Positions 1-6,144 are shown, counted from the stretch's first letter. The stretch: 8,198 nucleotides of DNA from an uncultured Eubacteriales bacterium (GCA_900555875.1 USNB01000049.1:1-8198); one strand, 5' to 3'. Made by a program: numbers and translations. Notes: a model not told the origin generated them from the sequence alone.

Positions 1-19
1 ACAGTAACAGCCTTACTCG

Positions 20-83
20 CCGCGGTGCAAACCGCCCGCACCGCAAGGTGCCCGCGGCGCAAACCGCCCGCACCGCAAGGCGC
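20..83. repeat. Two-copy 32-bp tandem repeat
   Basis: Positions 20-51 and 52-83 are head-to-tail copies of a 32-bp GC-rich unit that differ at only two bases (26/58 and 49/81, both T versus C). There is no spacer, so this is a tandem duplication and not a CRISPR. Each copy contains one arm-loop-arm structure of a terminator-like hairpin read on the minus strand. Both differences are A versus G on the minus strand, so they swap a Watson-Crick pair for a G-U pair there. On the plus strand they would create C-A mismatches. This suggests the structure acts in minus-strand RNA. Confidence 0.85.
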
Positions 84-90
84 GGACGGC
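61..90 (-). terminator. Intrinsic terminator of the CBS-domain gene
   Basis: Read on the minus strand, the arm at 89-79 (CCGTCCGCGCC) pairs with 74-64 (GGTGCGGGCGG) in 11 consecutive pairs, two of them G-U. The loop is TTGC. A short TTT (63-61) follows. The hairpin begins 4 bases after the TAA stop (96-94) of the CBS-domain gene, the expected place for a Rho-independent terminator. The T tract is short, so efficiency is uncertain. A weaker copy (57-47 with 42-32, interrupted by two C/C mismatches on the plus reading) lies 32 bp further downstream and may act as a backup. Confidence 0.65.
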
Positions 91-93
91 GCG

Positions 94-432
94 TTATGCT
101 TGCAGCGATCCGATGTATACGCGGCGGTCGTCGGTGACGGGTGCGAACCCGTATTCGGCTACGATGTCGGACACGTCGTCCGTCGTCATGTCCGCAGTCG
201 CGCGCGGGCGCGGAAAGTCCTCGGCGATCTCCGCCAGCACGGTGTCCCAGTCTGCTCCCGAGCGCAGCGCCCAGAGCAGTATGTGTTCGTTGGCTATGCC
301 GAGGTATTGCCCGCATTCGCCCACGACGGGCAGCGAGCCGCCTTTCAGTCGTTCGGCGGCTTCGCGCAGAGTGATCTCTGCGGGCAGCCATTCGGATCTG
401 CTTTTTATGGTCATTACGGATAATACGTTCAT
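94..432 (-). CDS. Short CBS-domain-like protein
   Basis: A 112-residue protein resembling a minimal CBS (Bateman) pair, the module that binds adenosyl ligands and usually regulates an enzyme or transporter. The first repeat spans about residues 1-56: an MTIKSRSEWLPAEITLREA strand-helix start, then SLPVVGECGQYLGIANEH, which matches the usual 'lPVvd..g.llGiit..d' core. The second repeat spans about 78-110 (TADMTTDDVSDIVAEYGFAPVTDD) but stops at VYIGSLQA, before the final helix of a normal CBS repeat, so the pair is about 10-15 residues short. The start at 432 is supported by AGGGAG (minus strand, 447-442) nine bases upstream. No partner domain is fused. It lies downstream of rsmA on the same strand with a 134-bp AT-rich gap, in which I see only isolated -10-like sequences and no convincing promoter. 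The family call is by pattern; the ligand is unknown. Confidence 0.7.
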   Translation of the reverse strand: MNVLSVMTIKSRSEWLPAEITLREAAERLKGGSLPVVGECGQYLGIANEHILLWALRSGADWDTVLAEIAEDFPRPRATADMTTDDVSDIVAEYGFAPVTDDRRVYIGSLQA

Positions 433-566
433 ATTCTTTTTCTCCCTTCGGATATATGAAGTATATCGCCGTATTATGAAGATAGTATTTAACTTTGTTC
501 CTCGTAAATTAGTATCAGATTAGAAAATGCGTATGCTCCTGCGGGAAGCCGGGCGCGCGCGAGGCG

Positions 567-1325
567 CTACAGGCGTGCCGCAAGTTCCGCGAACTGCGCC
601 GGGGACAGACGTTCGCCGCGCACCGAAGCGTCGAGGCGCATATCCGAAAGCGCGGCAAGAACGGCCGCTTTCTCATAGCCCGCGCCGGTGAGACAGTTGA
701 CGAGCGTTTTGCGGCGCATGGAGAACGCTGCGCGCACGAGCCTCTTTACGTCGTCTTCGACGGGCGTATCGTTCTTTTCGAGATGAACGACCGCGCTGTC
801 CACGTTGGGCGGGGGCACGAACATGTGCCTGCCCACGCGCCGCGTTACGCGCACGCTTCCGGCAAGCTGAGCCGCGACTGAGAGCGCGCCGTACTCCTTT
901 CCTCCGGGCGGCGCGGTCATCCGCTCCGCCACTTCCAGCTGTACCATAACGGTCACCGATCTGCAGCGCGGATCGTCAAGGAATCGGAACAGCACGGGCG
1001 TCGTTATGTAATACGGAAGATTTGCTACCGCCTTATACTGCCCGATATCCGGCAGTTCGCTTTTCATGAAATCTCCGAATATCACGGTCACGTTGGCGTG
1101 CGCCTTTTCCAGCGGGCGGAGATATTCTTCCAGCCGCGCGTCTATCTCATAGGCGAATACGCGCGCGCCCGTTTCCGCGAGTCTTACGGTAAGCGCGCCC
1201 ATGCCCGCGCCTACTTCCACCACGGAGTCATCCGCCGTCAGCCCGGCGTCCGCCGCTATCGCGGAGAGCAGATTGCCGTCGGACAGGAAATTCTGCCCGA
1301 GCGAATGTGAATGTCTGAATGCCAT
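567..1325 (-). CDS. rsmA: 16S rRNA (adenine1518/1519-N6)-dimethyltransferase RsmA (KsgA)
   Basis: RsmA transfers four methyl groups from S-adenosylmethionine to two adjacent adenosines in helix 45 of 16S rRNA during late 30S assembly in the cytoplasm. The 252-residue product has the whole family signature. SLGQNFLSD (8-16) is the N-terminal motif, VEVGAGMGALT (36-46) is SAM motif I, and E60 in YEID is the ribose-binding acidic residue. GDF (84-86) follows, then NLPYYITTP (102-110), the N-(L)-P-(Y/F) catalytic motif around the target adenine. The conserved FVPPPNVDSAVV (169-180) and the basic AFSMRRKTL segment (200-208) complete it. It is slightly shorter than typical members (about 260-290), mainly at the N-terminus. 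The ATG at 1325 is the only sensible start, because an in-frame TGA lies 12 bases upstream and no alternative start precedes GQNFL. It has its own strong promoter with almost no leader and points away from the glycosyltransferase fusion gene. Confidence 0.97.
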   Translation of the reverse strand: MAFRHSHSLGQNFLSDGNLLSAIAADAGLTADDSVVEVGAGMGALTVRLAETGARVFAYEIDARLEEYLRPLEKAHANVTVIFGDFMKSELPDIGQYKAVANLPYYITTPVLFRFLDDPRCRSVTVMVQLEVAERMTAPPGGKEYGALSVAAQLAGSVRVTRRVGRHMFVPPPNVDSAVVHLEKNDTPVEDDVKRLVRAAFSMRRKTLVNCLTGAGYEKAAVLAALSDMRLDASVRGERLSPAQFAELAARL

Positions 1326-1331
1326 ATCATC

Positions 1332-1360
1332 ATTATATCACAGTACGGCGTTCCGGTCAA
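1332..1360 (-). promoter_or_regulatory. rsmA promoter (extended -10)
   Basis: On the minus strand, TTGACC (1360-1355) and TATAAT (1337-1332) are separated by 17 bp. TGA directly before the -10 box gives an extended -10 (TGnTATAAT). The expected transcription start is about seven bases past the -10 box, at or within a base or two of position 1325, the A of the rsmA ATG. There is no room for a Shine-Dalgarno site. Confidence 0.85.
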
Positions 1361-1490
1361 CTTTACGCGCGGGCGGGGAACAACACGTTTTTTATGTGAA
1401 AACGCCATAACGGTAAGTGACGGATTTGTGAAAAAGAAATGAAAAGTTGTCCATAAACAGGATAAGACAGTTTTGTATAATGATTTTGGC

Positions 1491-1520
1491 TTGACGTGGG
1501 TAATATCCATTATGTATAAT
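1491..1520 (+). promoter_or_regulatory. Promoter of the ligase-glycosyltransferase gene
   Basis: TTGACG (1491-1496) and TATAAT (1515-1520) are separated by 18 bp, giving a predicted start near 1527. A second exact TATAAT (1476-1481), also inside TGTATAATG, lies 39 bp upstream. Its nearest -35-like sequence (TTGTCC, 1447-1452) is 23 bp away, too far for normal sigma-A use. The 294-bp gap between the divergent genes holds this promoter, the rsmA promoter and the leader at 1527-1619; I see no gene in it. Confidence 0.7.
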
Positions 1521-1526
1521 GTAGCG

Positions 1527-1619
1527 GATACGGGACAATGTGTTTTAACGCGCGTGTCCCTTGTCCGGCTGCCGGGATGGTGCGAAAACGGGGGTGCGGC
1601 GGTACGGGCGGTGGTTTAA
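1527..1619 (+). promoter_or_regulatory. Untranslated leader with alternative hairpins
   Basis: In this predicted 5' leader, GGGACA (1532-1537) can pair with TGTCCC (1555-1560). Alternatively, GGACAA (1533-1538) can pair with TTGTCC (1561-1566). The two pairings exclude each other. A small CCGG-CTG-CCGG hairpin (1565-1575) competes with the second. No T tract follows, so it is not a terminator. The stretch before the ATG is G-rich (GGGCGGTGG near 1606-1614). No known riboswitch is recognised. Confidence 0.35.
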
Positions 1620-4343
1620 ATGCAAAGTATAGAAAAAAGAACCGGTGATTCCAGAAGAATGAGCGCTATAAAGGGTATGGGCAAGAGGAACGGGATAATA
1701 GGGGTCGTTGCCGAATGGCAGAAGACCGTTTGGTATCCTGTGCTTTTTGCGGCGCTCTGTGTCGTATCTTCGTCGTTTGGCTGGCATGTGTATGTGCCGG
1801 TCATATATATCCTCGCATTCAGCGTGGTCTTTGCCGCGCTTTTTTGCGACGACGTAAAAGTCATGCTCGTGCCTCTGATGCTCGTTTACTATGCGATAGG
1901 ATCGGACGTCGCGATGACCACGGGCATTTCGCGCAACGATATGTTCGGCGCGTTTGCGGTGCCGGGGCTGGTCAATATGCTCATCGCCGGCGGCATCATG
2001 ATCGTTGCCGTGATATCGAGGTTAATGAGCGAGGACGTGTTTTCCGACATTATAAAGAAGCGCGGGACGCTTACGCTCGGCATGGTCTGCATGGCGGCGG
2101 CTCTGCTTCTCAACGGCGTGGGGTCGGGGGCGTGGGAACCGATAGATCTCGCTCTCGGAGCTTTTATGGCTGCGGGACTTATGGTCATGTATTTCGTGGT
2201 GCTTGCGATGAGCGGGCACACGGACGGCATAGTGGAATATGTGTGCAAGCTGTGCGTCATATGCGGACTCATGATCTGCGCGGAGTCGTGGCTGCTGCTG
2301 GCAAGGACGGCTGCCGACGGCACGCTGTTCGAGACGGAGAGCGGTAATTTTACCGGAGGGATAAACCGGTATGTGCTGGCGCTCGGCTGGGGAGAGGCGA
2401 ACGTCGTGGCGGGTACTCTCGTCGCGCTCATACCTCCCGTGATGTATTTCGCATATAAAGGGCGGTTCAGCGTGCTTTCATACATCGCGGCGCTGCTCAT
2501 GTACGTTACCGTTCTCATGCTCAACGCGAGAACGTCCATGCTCATGGGTGCGATCGTGCTCGCCGCATGTATCGTGATATGCTGCTTCACCGGCAAGAAC
2601 AAGGACGCGAACAGGATGATGACGCTGACGACGCTCGCGCTGCTCGCTTTCGGCGTCGTAATAGCGTTCTCCGTGATCGGATTCGAACGCGTGCCCGAAT
2701 TCCTCGGCAATCTGTTCCGCGTCGACCAGGGGGACAATCAGCGTTTCATCCGCTGGGCGGACGGTATGCATGATTTCGCTTCCGCGCCCGTCTTCGGCGT
2801 GGGGTTTGCGGACGGCGCGGGATCGGGAGCGAACGACGTCAACATATACAGCAACATGTATCACAACATCTTCGTCGAACTGTTCGGCGCGATGGGGTTG
2901 TTCGGCGTTATCGCGTTCATAATACATTTCAAGGGCATTGCGGAGCTTTGCGTGCGCAGTTTCCGTCCCGGGCGTTTCATAATACTTCTCGGCGTCGCGG
3001 GAGTGCTCATGACCAGTATGCTCGACAATTTCTTCTTCTACTTCAATGTGCAGATGATCTACGGAGCGCTGCTTGCCGTAAGCGAACGGGATCTCGAGCA
3101 GGTGCGGAAGGACAGGCTTTCACGGCATAAACTCGTGCCCGCGGGGAGAAAACCGCGCGTGGTATTCACGTTCGTGGAAGCGGGCATGGGACACATAGTG
3201 CCCGAACAGGCGATATGCGACGCGTTCGAACGCAAATACGGCGATAAGGTAGAGGTCGTGCGCTCGCACTTCTATACGGAAACGGGCGACGCGGACATGG
3301 AGCGTTTCGAGCGCGGCTTCGTGGACGCCGTAAAGGCGCAGAGCCGCAGCCGCGTTTTCGGAAAGCTGTGCATATTCGGCAACATGCTCGCAGGCGACGC
3401 GCTTGCTCAGCGGTTCGTCATGCGCATGCGTGTGCCCGACTGCAAGGCGGATCCCAAAGCCATGCAGCATATGGCGGAGCTGGATGCGGACGTCGTGTTC
3501 ACGACGCACTGGGCAACGGCGACGTACGCCAACAGACTGCCGGACGGCAAACGTCCCTATACCATGATGCTTTGCCCCGATCCTTATTCCAACGGGATGT
3601 TCAACGTCGACTGCAACGATTTCTTCATTCCCACGTTCGAGGGACGCAGGCGTGCGGCGCACCGCCGCATGTATGCGGGCGGCAATATGCATACGGTGCC
3701 TCTGCCCATACGCAGTGAAGCGTTCGCGCTTAAAGGACGCAAGGCTGAGCTGCGTCGCGAAGCAGGCATAGGCGAGGACGAATTCGTGGCTGTCCTTGCG
3801 GACGGCGGATACGGCATGGCAAAGCTGGAGAACACGGTAAAGGAACTGCTCGCGCTCAGGGCGGATGTGCGTATCATTGCGGTGTGCGGCAAGAACGCGG
3901 AGGGGGAAGCCCGACTGCGCGCGCTCTCGCCGTCAGGGCCTACCCGTCTCGACGTGTACGGCTATGCGGACGATATACTTAAGCTGGTCGCGATGGCGGA
4001 TATATTCGTGGGCAAGAGCGGCGCGAATTCGATGGCGGAGCCGACGTTCTTCGGACTTCCGATCATCATAACCAAGTGCATCACGCCCATAGAGACGAAC
4101 ACGCGCAAATATTACACCGGGACGGTGGGCAATGCGATGTATATCCCGTCCCCTCGTAAAGCGGCGGCGAAGATAGCGCATTTCGCGTCGCACAGAGAGG
4201 AGATGGAGCCGTATATCGGCAAGGCGTATACCCGTGCAGGCAAGTACGGCGCGGAATATATCGCCGATATGATATACGACAGGGCGGCAGGGCTTATCGA
4301 TCCCTCCGTAAGCGACAGATACCGCATCATAAATTACAGATAA
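1620..4343 (+). CDS. O-antigen ligase-like membrane domain fused to an MGDG synthase/MurG-type glycosyltransferase
   Basis: A 907-residue two-part protein. Residues about 38-487 form roughly 13-14 hydrophobic segments. A loop at about 370-416 carries Wzy/WaaL-family marks: RFIRW (375-379), SAPVFGVGF (388-396) and YHNIFVELFGAMGLFGV (414-430). This half probably transfers or polymerises lipid-linked glycans at the outer membrane face. After a basic linker, residues about 511-890 form a GT-B glycosyltransferase of the MGDG-synthase/MurG (GT28) type. VEAGMGHIVPEQAI (519-532) is the N-domain G-x-G-H loop, THWATATYANRL (629-640) follows, LADGGYGM (726-733) is the interdomain glycine loop, and GYADDILKLVAMAD...GKSGANSMAE (781-807) is the nucleotide-sugar site. 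This half should be cytosolic. The start is uncertain: 1620 has only a weak GGTGG upstream, and an in-frame ATG at 1659 has no good Shine-Dalgarno. The reading frame is open across the junction, so I see no frameshift. Acceptor and sugar are unknown. Both halves are recognisable; their joint role is inference. Confidence 0.85.
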   Translation: MQSIEKRTGDSRRMSAIKGMGKRNGIIGVVAEWQKTVWYPVLFAALCVVSSSFGWHVYVPVIYILAFSVVFAALFCDDVKVMLVPLMLVYYAIGSDVAMTTGISRNDMFGAFAVPGLVNMLIAGGIMIVAVISRLMSEDVFSDIIKKRGTLTLGMVCMAAALLLNGVGSGAWEPIDLALGAFMAAGLMVMYFVVLAMSGHTDGIVEYVCKLCVICGLMICAESWLLLARTAADGTLFETESGNFTGGINRYVLALGWGEANVVAGTLVALIPPVMYFAYKGRFSVLSYIAALLMYVTVLMLNARTSMLMGAIVLAACIVICCFTGKNKDANRMMTLTTLALLAFGVVIAFSVIGFERVPEFLGNLFRVDQGDNQRFIRWADGMHDFASAPVFGVGFADGAGSGANDVNIYSNMYHNIFVELFGAMGLFGVIAFIIHFKGIAELCVRSFRPGRFIILLGVAGVLMTSMLDNFFFYFNVQMIYGALLAVSERDLEQVRKDRLSRHKLVPAGRKPRVVFTFVEAGMGHIVPEQAICDAFERKYGDKVEVVRSHFYTETGDADMERFERGFVDAVKAQSRSRVFGKLCIFGNMLAGDALAQRFVMRMRVPDCKADPKAMQHMAELDADVVFTTHWATATYANRLPDGKRPYTMMLCPDPYSNGMFNVDCNDFFIPTFEGRRRAAHRRMYAGGNMHTVPLPIRSEAFALKGRKAELRREAGIGEDEFVAVLADGGYGMAKLENTVKELLALRADVRIIAVCGKNAEGEARLRALSPSGPTRLDVYGYADDILKLVAMADIFVGKSGANSMAEPTFFGLPIIITKCITPIETNTRKYYTGTVGNAMYIPSPRKAAAKIAHFASHREEMEPYIGKAYTRAGKYGAEYIADMIYDRAAGLIDPSVSDRYRIINYR

Positions 4344-4354
4344 AATGCAATGAG

Positions 4355-4390
4355 AAGGGTCTTGCTCCGTCGGAGCGCAGACCCTTTCGT
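4355..4390 (+). terminator. Terminator after the ligase-glycosyltransferase gene
   Basis: AAGGGTCT (4355-4362) pairs with AGACCCTT (4379-4386). Inside it GCTCC (4364-4368) pairs with GGAGC (4372-4376) around a GTC loop, with small unpaired bases between the two stems. It begins 12 bases after the TAA stop and ends in TTTCGT, a weak T tract. It ends just before the next promoter, which supports a transcription-unit boundary. Confidence 0.65.
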
Positions 4391-4405
4391 CATGCCCGAA
4401 AACAC

Positions 4406-4434
4406 TTGACAAACGCCGTGGGCGGGGATATAAT
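4406..4434 (+). promoter_or_regulatory. Fully consensus promoter of the MATE gene
   Basis: TTGACA (4406-4411), a 17-bp spacer and TATAAT (4429-4434) match the sigma-70/sigma-A consensus at all twelve positions. Transcription should start near 4441, leaving a leader of about 32 nt. An inverted repeat, CAAACG (4410-4415) and CGTTTG (4437-4442), flanks the spacer and -10 box and might be an operator, though arms this short can arise by chance. Confidence 0.9.
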
Positions 4435-4463
4435 AACGTTTGCTGCGGAAAAAGGGGCGCGGC

Positions 4464-4467
4464 GGAG
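4464..4467 (+). promoter_or_regulatory. Ribosome binding site that fixes the MATE start
   Basis: GGAG lies five bases before the ATG at 4473. The longer reading from TTG at 4440 would begin at or before the predicted transcription start (about 4441), so the ATG at 4473 is the real start. Confidence 0.75.
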
Positions 4468-4472
4468 CGTTC

Positions 4473-5957
4473 ATGAGTGAAGTAAAAAAAGGTCTTGCGG
4501 CTAAACTCGGACGATTGTTCGGCCCGGTCGATCTTACGAAAGGCGGTATTGCGAAGGGATTGATGATATTCTCTCTGCCCGTCATACTGTCCTATCTTTT
4601 TCAGCAGATATATACCATAAGCGACGCCGCGATATGCGGGCAGACTTTGCCTGCGGGCGCGGTCGCCGGGATAAACGATTCGTCGTCGCTGATATATATT
4701 TTCCTGCAGTTCGCATTCGGATCTACCGCGGGCTTTTGCGTCGTCACATCGCTGCGCATAGGTTCGGGGGATGCCGCGGGTACGCGCAGATCGTTTGCGG
4801 CGCAGATCGTGCTGTGTTCGGTCATAAGCGTCGTTCTTACGCTTGCGAGCATCCTGCTCGTCGACCCCATGCTCGCATGGCTCAATATAACGCCGGACGG
4901 GGGCGCGGCGAATCTCGAGGTCTATGAATCGGCAAAGACGTATTGCGTCATAATCTTTGCGGGCATAGCGGCTCAGATGTTCTATAATTTCATCTGTTCG
5001 CTGCTCAGGAGCATAGGCGATTCGTTTACGCCGCTGATGTTCCTTGTATTTTCCACGCTGCTCAATATAGGTCTCGACATACTGTTCATAGCGGCGTTCG
5101 GCTGGGGCGTTGCGGGAGCCGCCGTCGCTACGGTGGCGGCGCAGGCGCTGAGCGCGATCGCGTGTTTCGTATACACGTTCGTGCGTTATAAGGAACTGCG
5201 TTTGCGCAGAGAAGACTGGAAGATAAACTTTTCGGAGATAAAGGCGCATCTCGCCCAAGGACTTCCGCTCGGCCTGCAGTTTTCCGTGCTGGCGATAGGC
5301 ATAATAGTCATGCAGAGCTGCGTCGTCGCTTTCGATATAATGCCGGGAGGCGAGATGGCGGCGGGGCATCCCGCGCAGAACGGTTTCGGTTCGGCAAATA
5401 AGCTGAACAACTTCATGATGTCGCCTCTGATGGGACTGGGAGTGGCGGTCACCAGCTTTGTCGCGCAGAACAGCGGCGCGGGCGATCGTGAGCGCGTGCG
5501 CAAGGGCGCGGGACGCGCCATGCTCGTTATGCTCGCCCTGTATGCGATCACCGCGGGAGCGGGGATGCTGCTGACCGTAAACGGCGCGTATCTGCATATT
5601 TTTTTGAGCGCGGATAAGATAACCGCAGATACGATACGGTTCGGCAACATATATCTGTATACCGATTTTGCCATGTATTTCGCGCTGGGCGCCATATTCG
5701 TGATGCGCGGCGCGGTGCAGGGGATGGGAAAATCGGGATTCGTGCTCGGCGCCGGCGCGGGCGAACTCGTCGCGCGCGTGCTCGTGTGTCTGCTGCTGCC
5801 CGCAGCCGTCGGGGGCGGCTCGGTAAGCGCGGAGTCGTCCGCCGCTGCGTATTTCGCTCTATGTACGGCAGATCCGTTCGCATGGCTGGCTGCAGACGCG
5901 GTACTCGCGTGTTCTTTTATCCCTCACGTGGTCAGGCGCCGCGCGCCGGCGGTATGA
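4473..5957 (+). CDS. MATE family efflux transporter
   Basis: A 494-residue integral membrane protein of the MATE family (multidrug and toxic compound extrusion), which uses a Na+ or H+ gradient to export organic cations, drugs or cell metabolites. About twelve hydrophobic segments fall in two halves. Family marks in half 1 are LMIFSLPVILSYLFQQIYTISDAAICG (30-56, first helix and loop), FGSTAGFCVVTSLRIGSGD (82-100) and LLRSIGDSFTPL (177-188). STLLNIGLDILFIAAFGWGVAGAAVAT (194-220) follows. In half 2, VTSFVAQNSGAGDRERVRKG (326-345) is the equivalent of the first-half loop, and RGAVQGMGKS (412-421) matches the second-half repeat. The protein is longer than the usual 450. Extra residues sit near 288-305 (glycine-rich, between helices 7 and 8) and near 443-460. 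It has its own consensus promoter and follows a terminator, so it appears monocistronic. Substrate cannot be told from sequence. Confidence 0.93.
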   Translation: MSEVKKGLAAKLGRLFGPVDLTKGGIAKGLMIFSLPVILSYLFQQIYTISDAAICGQTLPAGAVAGINDSSSLIYIFLQFAFGSTAGFCVVTSLRIGSGDAAGTRRSFAAQIVLCSVISVVLTLASILLVDPMLAWLNITPDGGAANLEVYESAKTYCVIIFAGIAAQMFYNFICSLLRSIGDSFTPLMFLVFSTLLNIGLDILFIAAFGWGVAGAAVATVAAQALSAIACFVYTFVRYKELRLRREDWKINFSEIKAHLAQGLPLGLQFSVLAIGIIVMQSCVVAFDIMPGGEMAAGHPAQNGFGSANKLNNFMMSPLMGLGVAVTSFVAQNSGAGDRERVRKGAGRAMLVMLALYAITAGAGMLLTVNGAYLHIFLSADKITADTIRFGNIYLYTDFAMYFALGAIFVMRGAVQGMGKSGFVLGAGAGELVARVLVCLLLPAAVGGGSVSAESSAAAYFALCTADPFAWLAADAVLACSFIPHVVRRRAPAV

Positions 5958-5994
5958 CGCGCCCGTTCTTATTGAAAAAATATGCGAAAATCGC

Positions 5995-6023
5995 TTGACA
6001 AAAACCGCGGATAGGAGTATTAT
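5995..6023 (+). promoter_or_regulatory. Promoter of the glutamate synthase operon
   Basis: TTGACA (5995-6000), a 17-bp spacer and TATTAT (6018-6023) match consensus at eleven of twelve positions. The predicted start is near 6030, leaving a leader of about 115 nt. No clear terminator for the MATE gene is seen between 5958 and 5994, so some readthrough into the operon is possible. Confidence 0.85.
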
Positions 6024-6030
6024 TTCCGTA

Positions 6031-6126
6031 ACGTGCGCGTATGATGCGCACATGTCATGCAAATAAATCATCGGACAAAGACGTCCCGAACGCTTCCGGC
6101 GTTCAGGGGCGTTTTATGTTGTCCGG
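6031..6126 (+). promoter_or_regulatory. Structured leader of the glutamate synthase operon
   Basis: Two structures follow the predicted transcription start. The first is a hairpin with GTGCGC (6033-6038) pairing with GCGCAC (6046-6051) around a seven-base loop. A roughly 20-nt A/T-rich linker (6052-6071) follows. The second is a long composite stem: CGGACAA (6072-6078) with TTGTCCG (6119-6125), ACGTCCC (6081-6087) with GGGGCGT (6106-6112, one G-U), and GAACGC (6088-6093) with GCGTTC (6099-6104) closed by TTCCG. It ends just before the Shine-Dalgarno of the amidotransferase gene. It does not show the T-box sequence, and I do not recognise a known glutamine riboswitch in it. A regulatory function is inferred from stability and position. 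Confidence 0.6.
6081..6117 (+). terminator. Terminator-like hairpin in the leader (possible attenuator)
   Basis: The inner part of the leader stem, 6081-6093 paired with 6099-6112, has 13 base pairs with one unpaired A (6105). It is followed by TTTATGTT. This is the form of a Rho-independent terminator placed upstream of the first operon gene. AACGC (6089-6093) can pair either with GCGTT at 6099-6103 (terminator form) or with GCGTT at 6109-6113, so a competing fold exists. Whether it terminates transcription in vivo cannot be told from sequence. Confidence 0.5.
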
Positions 6127-6144
6127 AAAGAGGGAGTAGAAATC

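Noticed and set aside
20..83. CRISPR-like repeat spacing
   Set aside because: There are only two contiguous 32-bp copies, without spacers or adjacent cas genes.
531..566. Terminator between rsmA and the CBS gene
   Set aside because: The segment after the rsmA stop is GC-rich but gives only short interrupted pairings on the minus strand, and the TTTT further on (about 522-526) is too distant.
1447..1481. An additional plus-strand promoter TTGTCC...TATAAT
   Set aside because: The spacer is 23 bp and there is no extended -10 motif, so sigma-A use is unlikely.
1889..2737. A 282-codon minus-strand frame with Ser/Ala/Pro-rich translation
   Set aside because: It is the reverse reading of a membrane-protein gene whose plus-strand motifs (RFIRW, PVFGVGF, YHNIFVEL) are convincing.
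4440..4472. TTG start extending the MATE protein by 11 residues
   Set aside because: The predicted transcription start is at about 4441, so this codon would not be in the mRNA in a usable place. GGAG and the ATG at 4473 fit better.
3933..5597. A 554-codon open frame on the minus strand
   Set aside because: It is antisense to the end of the glycosyltransferase and most of the MATE gene, is dominated by Arg, His and Tyr without any family motif, and is explained by the third-position GC bias of the real genes.
6031..6126. T-box, ANTAR or known glutamine riboswitch upstream of the glutamate synthase genes
   Set aside because: There is no TGGNACCGCG T-box sequence, no tandem hexaloops of AnnGnn form, and nothing I recognise as the glnA/downstream-peptide motif. 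It is kept only as an unnamed structured leader.
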